Of a DNA stretch of 64,000 nucleotides, positions 46,779-56,175 are shown piece after piece; positions within the stretch are counted from its first letter, which is position 1, and every line of letters starts with the position of its first letter. The stretch spans positions 310,001 through 374,000 of the forward strand of contig VJWN01000004.1 in NCBI GenBank assembly GCA_007644065.1. Direction: 5' to 3'. A program made the translations under genes and the position numbers. Under the pieces are notes generated by a model, which did no database searches, had not been told where the DNA came from, and was given only the letters and a program-made list of their open reading frames with translations. Source of the DNA: Margaritispora aquatica. Lineage: Eukaryota; Ascomycota; Leotiomycetes; Helotiales; Discinellaceae.

Positions 46779-48493
46779 ATGTCCTACAAAATTGCTGAGT
46801 CAAACGAGTACCTAGCCGTCACTGGCGCAGGTATCGATACAGTCAGAATCATCAAAAAGGCCTGGATCTGGCCATGGCAAAAGGTATCTAGCCTCCATCT
46901 CCTTTGATTGCTAGCACAATATTGATGGATATTAGTATCAAAAATTTAACATTCAACCTCGCGATTATGCTCTTGACCTTCAGGCTATGACAAAGGAGAA
47001 GCTTCAGTTTTTGCTTCCCGTTGTCTTCACCATTGGTCCAGATGTCAACCAGCGTGGTATCAGATCGAACAGTCAAGAGGTTGGGGTTGAGGACAAAGGT
47101 GATGCACTTATGAAGTACGCTATGCTGTTGGCAGGTTCTGATGATGGTATCGCTCACATTGAGGCTATTGTCAAGGGCATTATCGAAGGGGAGACTCGTG
47201 TCCTTGTGTCCAACATGACTATGGAAGAAGTGTTCCGTGGTAAGTCATTGCCCAGAGATAATCTTTTTGATATTTTGGAACCTACTTACTCAGGTGCTTT
47301 GCAGGACGTGAACTGCTGAAAAACGCAATTTTGAAGAATATTGTCGGAGAACTAGAGCAATTCGGTCTCAAGATCTACAACACAAACGTCAAGGAGCTGA
47401 AAGATGCACCTGGCTCGAGTTATTTTGCTTCGCAATCTCGCAAAGCTCACGAGGGAGCACACAATCAATCTCGTGTTGATGTAGCAGATGCCCAGCGACT
47501 GGGTAACGTCGGAGAAGCACAACGTCATGGAGAGCAGAATAGAGAAATCGCCAAGATTCAGGCCGAGACTGCCGTTCAGAAGACCGAACGTGACAGTGAG
47601 AAGGCCAGGGCGGAGGCTACTCTCGCCACTAGAAAGACTGGTTATGACCGTGATGTCAACATTGCGCAAATCGAAGCCAGCCGTGCAGTCGAGTGCAGAG
47701 ATGAACAACTTCGCAAGGATGTCGAAATTCAACGTGCTCGTAAGTCCGAATTTCTGAATGTCGTTGTAGTGAACTGAAGAAAGTTTTGCTAACTCATTTT
47801 TTCTTCTTTAGAAACCGAAATGGAGAGACTCCGTGCAAGCGATGTTGTCAAGGCTACTATCGAGAGGGAGTCTTTGCAACAAGCTGCCGACGCTAAGAAC
47901 TACGAGGAGCAAGCTCGTGCTAACGCCAGTAAGTGTCTTTTTGTCTAGCCACACTAACACCTGCTAACCGAAATGTAGAATTCTATAGCGAACAAAAGTC
48001 CACCGATGCTGCAGCCTACAGACTGAAGGTCAACGCTGAAGCCGCTTTCTTCGCCGCAGCCAAGGAAGCTGAAGCTGAGCTCGTCCGTCAGCAGAAGCAG
48101 GCCGCAGGTCTGACTGCCATGGCCGGTGCATATTCTGACCTTGCACATGCATTTGGTGGTCCAAGTGGTCTCATCCAGTACATGATGATTGAGAAGGGCG
48201 TTTATACCAATCTTGCAAAGGCCAACGCCGAGGCTGTTCGTGGCCTGAACCCCAAGATGACAATTTGGAACACTGGCTCCCAAGCTGGTGGTGCTGCTGA
48301 TGGCCCCGATGGCAAAGGTCAAGGCGGCATTGATAGCATTCGCAACGTCTATCAGATGTTGCCTCCTCTCATGTCGACTATCAATGACCAGACTGGCATT
48401 ACACTCCCAGAGTGGCAATTTGGAAAGTTGACGGAAAAGATCAGTGATCGTGAGGTCAATGGAAAGCAGATCAACGGTTTGAATCTTAAGTAG
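46779..48493 (+). CDS. Flotillin-like SPFH-domain protein
   Basis: Inferred exons: 46779-46883, 46936-47239, 47305-47739, 47812-47928, 47979-48493 (491 aa). The N-terminal SPFH/band-7 domain starts MSYKIAESNEYLAVTGAGID and continues over intron 1 as YQKFNIQPRDYALDLQAMTK. It is followed by a long Ala/Glu/Arg-rich coiled coil typical of flotillins (for example EQNREIAKIQAETAVQKTER) and a C-terminal region with AHAFGGPSGLIQYMM and GLNPKMTIWNTG. Flotillins scaffold sterol-rich membrane domains. In Aspergillus, FloA organises such domains for polar growth. Fungal flotillin has a patchy distribution, and this copy looks complete. Confidence 0.95.
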
Positions 48494-49182
48494 ATTCTAT
48501 CGCATGCTACTGCAGTCACGGCTAAGGAATTTGCTGGTGTGAAGGCTGGCAAGGAGGTGCTGGGGATGGGCTGAGTCACCACCCTCGCCTCACGCGCCGA
48601 CTCCTCAGTGGGTCGGCTGCTATACCTAGCAGCTGTAGAGGACGTCGAGCGTCCTTCCGGAGCTGGGCAATTCGCGCGAGAGGTGACCGGCTGGTGGGCT
48701 GGGGAGGTATTGTGGATTGGGACTTTCTCAATCTAATCAGAGGAGTCAGGCCAGTTCAGTACAAGGCTGAAGATGTAATGTTTAATTTTAATAGGGGTTG
48801 GGGGAAGAAGATGGGAAGAGAAATATTTCAGGTGTCATTTGTGTGTTACAACATCTGAGTGCTTTGGTCTGGCTAGTTGGGTGTGGTGATTTCGCATATT
48901 GAGAGTAGTAATAATTGTAAGATCTTACCAAATTCAATCGTTCTTCCCCCACCGGGATCTTCAATCTCAGCATGAAGACAGAAGGTAAATTCTTTTCGAT
49001 TGAGATCTCTCATTGAAAGGCGAACCTTGAGTATATACAGGCAAAAGATATCTACTCGTCTTCCTTCGAGGTACCGACGTCAAATATTTACAAGAATCCA
49101 CTCTGGCGTCTTAGACTCAACAACGACAATAATCTGTTAATGAAAGCACCTGCCACCGATCTTAAGCTCGTGTTGAGCAGGT
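48494..49182. other. Convergent intergenic region
   Basis: 689 bp between the 3' ends of the flotillin and CBM1-zincin genes. No credible coding frame. Confidence 0.55.
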
Positions 49183-50736
49183 TTACTGCACGCCTAGGTA
49201 GGAAACATGTTAGTATCACATGAATTGTTTCGGAAACGCGTACGAGTCGACTTACATTGCGAAAAGTACGCATTCGAGACCTTGCACGTCCATCCTGAGA
49301 CGCAGACTGTTGGGCCGGTGTAGCCGATTCCGCCACCTAGGTATTGTTAGCTGATGTACGGCGATGGAGGGAAAGTGAAATAGGTAGCTTACATTGTGCG
49401 TATGCGGCAGCAGTTGCTGCTGTGGAAGTCGCACTGCAATTTGTTAGTTTTCGCTTAAAAAGGGAAAGTGCCAGGTGGTCTTACGCCGCAGCAGACGTTG
49501 TCTTCGCAGTCGTCTTGATCGAGGAGGTAGTCTTGACCGATGAAGTCGTCTTGACAGAAGTGACGAGTGTCGTTTTGGCGACTGAAGTCGTCGTGCTGGC
49601 CGCCTTGGTCGAAGTCACAGCTTGTGCTGTGGCAGACGCACTGTAATAACTAGTGAGTGGGCATTCTAGTGCTGTAGAGTGGGAGACGAGACTTACAGAT
49701 TGTAACGAGAAGAGAGGTGGCGCCACCAATCGCGCATCATCCAGATGTCGAAATCGGTCACGACCAGCGACGCACCAGCGTTCATGATGAATGCCGTGAT
49801 TCCCGTTGGGGTCCAGTCGTAGAAATCGTCGAGGGCCATTGTGTGGCCCTTTTGTCGTTGTTAGTTTGTCTTGTTCGCTTGTGGATAGACCTGCTTGAAC
49901 ACAGAGCTCGGCAGGAAGGGGTAGTGAAATATGTGGTACTTACGAACTCATGCAGCCAGATGTGAGGACTATCCAGCGCGCCTAGGAAATACTCAGATCC
50001 AACACGCTGTCCCCAATCGCCACCCGCACCACCCTCCATGCCAGTCGTCAACCAAAGTGACATATCGTATCGATTTGCTGCTCCGCCTGGACAGGAGCTG
50101 TAATCGCCATCTTGGTGGAAGAAGCGTCCGCAGCGGGGATCGCACTCGGCGACACCTTCGCTGTCGACGGTCGAGTACACTTTTTCGGAGGAAGCGAGAC
50201 CTTGCAGGAGTGCCGAGTTGGTGGTTGCCCATCCGGTGACTTTGACGGGGATCTTGCCGTATGGCCAGCCCATGAAGCCCGTTAGGTTGTCGGTCCACTT
50301 TAGGACGTTGGTTTGGAGGGAGGCGGCGACAGCGGCTCGTTGTGCCGCTGTGATGGTGGCTTTGGAGTCCCAGCGGACGCAGAAGTTGAGCGTACTGCGG
50401 AGGTGTTAGCTTGCATCTTCCAGTCACACGTCGGTTTGTGATGTTTCTCAATGTACTAAAATTCGGGAAAGTATTCAAGAATTATATGCAAACATACCCT
50501 CCAGATGCCATGATGATATCATATCCATAGTTCTTGAATCCAAGGGCATCACTATACGTGGAGACTTCATGAGCCCATACCTCTGCAAGGGGTGTAACGA
50601 GAGCTGCGGGTGGAGCCCAAGAAGTTTGTCGCTTGCTAAGAGTTGATTTCCAAACGTCGCCGCTGAGATCACGATCATCTGCAGCTAAAGCGGATTTGCT
50701 CAGGCCTGCCAGCAGAAGAGCTGTAGAGAACTTCAT
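49183..50736 (-). CDS. Secreted zincin-like (HExxH) protein with C-terminal CBM1
   Basis: Inferred exons, in transcription order: 50736-50498, 50394-49944, 49848-49697, 49640-49485, 49433-49393, 49336-49256, 49193-49183 (376 aa). Signal peptide [18 protein letters not shown], then a possible Kex2 site (KR near residue 36). The main domain has [41 protein letters not shown] and [24 protein letters not shown] (228-232) fits a zinc protease active site and is split by intron 2. A Thr/Ser/Lys-rich linker, likely O-glycosylated, leads to a fungal CBM1 (about 346-374) with four Cys and the aromatic residues CGGIGYTG, GWTCK and AYFSQC. It is presumably an extracellular enzyme that binds cellulose in plant walls; a protease role is inferred only from HExxH. 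The last three exons are very short. Confidence 0.85.
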
Positions 50737-52290
50737 GGTGAAATTCGGAAGTGAAGAATGAGAGGCAAGAAACGAATAAATTCACAGAAGCGAGAAATGA
50801 ACGTGGATTGAAGGCAAGAATTGCTCCACGTAAGAAGAAAGATGAGATAGATGGACATGAGCTTACTATATACGAGATTAACACATTCGAGTGGGCAGGG
50901 CTAAGACAAGCATAAATTAAAGTCGAGGTTTAGATTCGAGGAGGCACTCTACCTGAGTTACTGACGGAACAATTACCCTGGTCGAACCCACTGCCGACAT
51001 CTTACCTGCATGGTGGTGCAACCCAAGCTTTTGGTTCCAACGGCCAGAACAGGCATCGCCAAGGGGGAACACAATTCCAACAAAAAAAAACAAAAAACAT
51101 CCTCCAATCTTACACGTTGTCCGCCGGCTTTGGACCACCTGACCACCAAGTTTATTTACAGGCAATTCAGACTGTTAAAGCTCTGATGTTACGGTAGCAA
51201 TTGAACGTCATAGCAAGGATGAAAATCACCCATTTAGGTAAAAATCCGTGTGAATGATCTGAAGCCGAGGCCTGGATAAAGAAACCGGGAAATCGAACAA
51301 TGCGGAGATTCGCTCTGGGGATGTGCAAGGAAGCGTTGATTGATGGAAGATGATTTGATCTCCGTGACAAAGCATGGAGTTCTTTCACGAATGGATGACG
51401 CCAAGGGACATGGGATGAGAGTGAAACGGCAGCTGACAAGGGAGATTGATTTCTTGTAAACCACCACCGAGATTGAAAAGCCGGCGTATGGATTCTCGAA
51501 CATGTTGTTCGGGATGTCGGGAACCCTTACAGAAACATCGATTGATCTTCGAAACCAACGAATGCATGTCTTCAGACGATTCAAGCGAGGGTTTTTGGTG
51601 AGATGGAGAGAGAGAAGGCTATTTGAGTTGAATTGAGCATATTGCGATGCTTAACTACACAATGACGTGAGTATAACCTGACCAAGATTCGAATATCAAT
51701 CCCCTGCTATATAATTTTTCTTCTTTCATTCTTTAGTTATTACCCTTTACTACCGACAATTATCTCGTTCTAAAACTGGTCAAAAGAACTTTCATAGAGA
51801 CCAGTGGTACTATATCGAAGATGATCGGCATGATGGCCTTTTGCATACAATAAAACAATTACAGGCTGCTATATTTTGAACTCCTCGCTTGAGCAGGGAA
51901 AGTGAGGATCATCTTGGCGTTTCCTGTAAATGCAAATCTTGGCAGCCCATGAACTCAACTCCACCTAGTCCACATATGACTTAAGGTAAAGGAGGCCGAG
52001 AATTGTTTGGTTGATAATTTATATTTATTTCCAAAGAAACAAAGCAATATTGCTATGGACGAAGAAATGATGTAAATGGCATTGTACAGTTTGTCTGAAA
52101 TTGATTAGTATGCTTCACTTAGCCAATTGAGAGGCCCGTCAATGGTATGTAATATCCATTTAAGTAAAAAGATGAGAAAGATGCTCTTCGCATTTAGCTG
52201 TCATAGATGGAATGCTCTTAGATTCCACACTGAAATAACGTAAAGCCAAAAAGAAGTTCACAGTCATAATTGAATATAGACAAAACAAAA
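50737..52290. other. AT-rich gene-free region
   Basis: Promoter side of the CBM1-zincin gene followed by AT-rich DNA. Minus-strand frames at 51167-51584 lack domain similarity and consistent codon choice. Nothing else seen. Confidence 0.5.
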
Positions 52291-52409
52291 ACATACAACA
52301 GTAGGTATTCGCTGGTGGTCACCCACCCAACTACTAATCTACCGATCTGAGGCTTATGTATGGCAGAGCGGACGGGATGCCCAGTTCTCCTCAGTCTGTG
52401 GTCGTATGT
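52291..52409 (-). rRNA. 5S ribosomal RNA gene
   Basis: 119 nt. The minus strand begins ACATACGACCACAGACTGAG and ends TGTTGTATGT, so the two ends can pair as helix I. The internal control region is recognisable: GGGCATCCCGTCCGCTCTGC, CATACATAAGCC, and AGTAGTTGGGTGGGTGACC followed by ACCAGCGAATACC. A TTTTTGTTTTG stretch follows as a likely Pol III terminator. Single dispersed 5S genes outside the rDNA array are the norm in Pezizomycotina. Small differences from the Neurospora-type sequence leave open a minor-variant or pseudogene copy. Confidence 0.88.
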
Positions 52410-53781
52410 GACAGACATGGGTGATTTAAAAAATATATTAGTCAAATCAATGCAGGTTTTGAAAATTAAGCTACCTCTCTGAACTTGGATTTCGTTCCCT
52501 ATTTCTAGAAAAAGAAAAATATGCGAGGGACCACTACTGTAGTATGACCTCCTTGATGAAAACCTTTCAAGATAATTTAGTTGAACATGTCGACCTTCTA
52601 TTATGTTCTATCACTGATTATCAGGAGTTTTCTGCAGTATCTAGGTACTATCTGAGGCCTGTGTAGCTAGTATCGTAACTGTAGAATTTCACGATTAGTT
52701 TAGTGATCGAGTAGCAAGCGTTTCGCAAGCTCGAGAAGGAGAAGAAAGATACTGAGGAATGATACCTTAGAGGGTAGAATCACGTGTAAAATAATAGGTA
52801 AAAAACAGAATGATATTAAAGAGTCTGAAGAGCTTTCTACAGTAGTTGAGAGCTTTATAAACAACTGAATGTTCGCCTATAGCACCTTGATAGCATACTA
52901 AAGCCTCGATTGTCAGTAAAACTACCTTAGTAAAGTTAGGGTAAATACGAGCCAGACTTCATGCCTAGATCACATGACCTTTAAGCGACACATGCAAGCA
53001 ATACATGAATTACTCATTTTCTCATTCTTTCGCATTCGGCGGGAAGCATATCATCGAGCTCTAAATCGATCAGGGGTGTGATTTACAAGAGCTAAAATCT
53101 AAAGTCTAAGATCTGGGCGCTCTCCATACCAAGCTCATCTAGAACTACTCAAGCATGGAGACACAGCAACATGGAGCTGTGGCGGGGTAAGGTACGTCAT
53201 TAGACCTTGTTTTACATAATTCGCCATTCTCCATTTGACTGCGGTATCCTTGTCAATGTCAGTTTGTCAAGGTATCAAGAGCCGGGCCGTTAAAGCGCCA
53301 GAACCCTCCATTTGTTGCATATGACCGGTCATACTTGTATACAAGCATAAAAATCCAGTCAAAGACTTTAGGAGGATATTTCCCATATTGGTAGCATTTC
53401 ATCGAATCTGATTGGGCTGTTGGTCAAAATACCCTTGCTTTACCAAAGCTGCTGGAAGGCTTGGCTGCATTTTATCTCAGTATAGGAGTATCGAGACAAA
53501 CTATGCAGCCCAGCCACTCTGCCACTGTCAGTCCGAGATCAGAGGTAGGCATGTGTCACATAAATCCCTTCTTGAGAGGATCCCTATTGAGTAAATTTCA
53601 CGTGTGAGATTATGCTCTGCAAGGAACATTTTGAGAACTGATAGGTAGTGCTGCACAAAATTTCATTGACAGGTTGTGCTACGCCACTACATTTTCTCCT
53701 CAACTTTATCTTGTCCGCAACTACATCTCGCCTGCAACTGCATCTTGCCTGCTACTTGCTGGAGTGCGTTACTCATTGTAT
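52410..53781. other. AT-rich region with repeat copy
   Basis: No gene. Contains copy 1 of the dispersed repeat (about 52738-52985). Near 53690-53760 a pyrimidine-rich stretch repeats CTGCAACT/CTACATCT words. Confidence 0.5.
52738..52985 (+). repeat. Dispersed repeat, copy 1
   Basis: Shares an ordered set of words with 55500-55735: GAGGAATGATA, AATCAC, TAATAGGTAAAA, AGAGCTTTCT, AGTAG/TGAGAGCTTTA, TGTCAGTAAAACTA-like, CATACT/ACGAGTC-like. Same orientation, strongly diverged. Confidence 0.6.
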
Positions 53782-54416
53782 TTAGAAGGTCTTCAAATAA
53801 TCCCCGATGAAGTTAGCTCCCATCTTGGTGAAAGCCTCTGCGATCTCCCCAGCGCCAAAGGTTTTGGCGAGGTCTTTGGCCCAACCGGCAGCTTTGCCTT
53901 GCATGGTAGTGACCATGAAACGGTGCTATATACTTCATTAGAAAAGCTATCTTGGAGGGAGACCTCCATAGCAGAGAGCGTGCAAACATACCTGATAAAG
54001 CTTCTGGCTTTGATCGTGCAAAACGAGGAAACGGTTCTCGCCCTGAGCGTTCTTCTGGCCGTATTGGAACTGGTTGTTGATATTGACAATCCAGTTGTCT
54101 AGACAAGACTTGCATTAGTTTATTGTATCACATATTGGTATCAAAAGGTGTGTGATAAAGTTCGGGGATACTTACCACCTTCGCGCTTAGCGCTGTTGAT
54201 CTTGGAAAGCTCATTGCCTTGATAGAAGCTGTGTTGGATGTACAACAAGACGTCGGAATCACCTTGGCTCTTGTTCTTGGCGCGAACAATGTAGTACTTT
54301 TGAGTACGGGATGAGAGACTCTGAGACCATTGAAGCTCAACAAGAGCATCCTCAGATGCAGAGGAGTGGGCGGGAATGGAGAGCTGGTTACCGTTTGCTG
54401 GTGGTGGTGGACTCAT
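53782..54416 (-). CDS. 163-aa protein of unknown function
   Basis: Inferred exons, in transcription order: 54416-54176, 54098-53992, 53925-53782 (163 aa), with introns of 77 and 66 nt. Both junctions are clean (GGTG|GTAAGT and TATCAG|GTATGT). The first part (LVELQWSQSLSSRTQKYYIV, DVLLYIQHSFYQGNE, DNWIVNINNQFQYGQKN, ENRFLVLHD) looks like a small beta-rich domain. The last part (GWAKDLAKTFGAGEIAEAF and FIGDYLKTF) looks like amphipathic helices. No Cys, signal peptide or membrane segment. Codon choice and splice sites suggest a real gene. I recognise no family. It sits alone between repeats and near the large unknown gene. Confidence 0.7.
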
Positions 54417-54779
54417 TTTGGAGGTTTGGGAACTTTGAAAAGTTTAGGAAGTTTTGATAGAAGTGTTGAAGTAGATTGATTGTGAGGATGATTGTGTTTG
54501 ATTTGAATTTTCTTGGACTGGGAAGGCCCTCTTGATATACTTTTAAGATACATTATCGGATCTTTCGGTATTTGGATCTAGATGGTGAATCGAATTCAAT
54601 GAGTTTTGCAACTGTGGTAAGACTGTGTGGGAGTATTCGTGGTTGGCTGAGTTGTTGCGGGGAAGATATGCGAGTGTGTCCATGGTTAGCCGAGTGCTGA
54701 GGGGAGGCTAGCTTAGTGCTACGTGAAGGGTATGCGGGGAAGTTAAGCGGGAGTATCCGTGGCTTGCGGCGCAGCGATC

Positions 54780-55300
54780 ATCTTCGGAATGTAGACATAT
54801 AGGAGATTTTATCAAAGTCTCACAGCAGAACCGGCTGGCTGAATGTTCATTAAATGTGCCCTCAGTATTAATTTGGTGGATACAGGCACCGAATCGTACA
54901 TAAAAGCGGTCACGAATTTGAGACACATTCACCATATGGCTATGTAAATCCACTTGCGATGGAAGCGGCTGGCTGGCTTTTAGTAGATCGCTTGGCGCTA
55001 TCCAGTAAATACCCACTCTCAACTGTACATAAAGGTAAAAGGGGTAGATAACTTGACACAAACCCGCCACGTTGCGATATAAACTAAATCATAGCAGAAA
55101 TTGGCTGGCTGACCTTTTGTCGAATGCTCGCCTGGCAATCATGTAGTGGTTGCAAGCAATCAATTGTACATAAAAGCGGTCACGTAGTTGAGACGAACAC
55201 AGCAAGTCGCCAAAGTAAGGCAACTTATGAGAAAAGCGGCTGGCTGAAGCTTTGAAAGGCATGACTCGCCTTACATCGACCAGACCAATAATCCAAATCA
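54780..55300 (+). repeat. Regular tandem array, period about 135 bp, four units
   Basis: The word GGCTGGCTG preceded by an A/G-rich stretch occurs near 54833, 54967, 55103 and 55237 (spacing 134, 136, 134). A second word, GTACATAAAAGCGGTCAC or a variant, occurs near 54896, 55024 and 55166, followed by AGTTGAGAC-like text. Another half unit (GTGCATAAAGCGGTCACC) lies at about 55828, beyond dispersed repeat copy 2. Confidence 0.75.
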
Positions 55301-55499
55301 ACCAGAGCCTAACGCACTATTTCCCCCCACATTTCCTTTAGCCAACGCCATCTTATTGACCACGAGTTGAAAATCAAGATAACTTCAACTTTTGAACAAC
55401 CCTTGGTTGGAAATTGGTGGTTAGGAGTTGGTGTAAGGTGACTGGGTTGAAGTGTTGTTTCGAGTGTTTGCAGGACCCAGTATTCGAATATCTTTTCTG

Positions 55500-55735
55500 A
55501 TATTAGAAAGTGAGGAATGATAGGGAATGAATCACATATAGAGTAATAGGTAAAATAGAATAATGTTGAAATTTCTAAAGAGCTTTCTTTAGTAGTAGAG
55601 GGCTCTACATATATCTTACTAACTGCAGTGCCGTGATAATATATAAGAGTGTCAATTGTTTGTAAAACTAGTAAAACTGAATATGAGTCGAATCTGGCAT
55701 ACTTGGGTTATATCACCTCCAATCAGCAGAAATAA
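55500..55735 (+). repeat. Dispersed repeat, copy 2
   Basis: Same word order as 52738-52985, including GTGAGGAATGATA, GAATCACATATAGAGTAATAGG, AGAGCTTTCTTTAGTAG and TTGTAAAACTAGTAAAACT. It lies between unit 4 of the 135-bp array and an outlying half unit. Confidence 0.6.
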
Positions 55736-56175
55736 TGCTGTTTTGGTGTCTATTCTTGAGTGTCTGGTCAATTTAGAAAGTCAAAGTCATCTATCAGTGT
55801 TTAGCTCGCAGATGCCTCGCTTAATTGTGCATAAAGCGGTCACCAAGTTGATACGAATGAGTCATGCCTCTATCTTAGCTAGCTATCGTTATATAATATC
55901 ATAAAATGGGGAAGATCCTCTCCATCTTCTATCTTGGCTCATATTCGTGACAACTGATCTCCTCGTCCAATTTCACCCAGGCAGTCTTGTAACGTAGATG
56001 AGCAACTCAAGCTACTAATGAAACACCACTTCGCTCGTTAGTATACTATGATTGAATGGGAGACTTCTTACTGATACTTATGCTATGTAGAAAAACTTGA
56101 AAGAATTTTCACCAGCATTACAAGTCTTTAACCTGCAGATTCTAGTAACCTGTAAATTTCTTGGTCCTTTTGAAA

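Larger units (their letters stand above)
54417..56175. other. Repeat-rich intergenic region
   Basis: 1.76 kb without a gene. Starts with a partial duplication (GGGAGTATTCGTGG...TTGC and GGGAGTATCCGTGG...TTGC, 54630-54775), followed by the 135-bp array and copy 2 of the dispersed repeat. Confidence 0.55.

Noticed and set aside
51167..51584. Overlapping minus-strand ORFs
   Set aside because: No conserved motif, mixed codon use, and no plausible splice partner.
52218..52445. Minus-strand 75-codon ORF
   Set aside because: It overlaps the 5S rRNA gene and is a chance frame.
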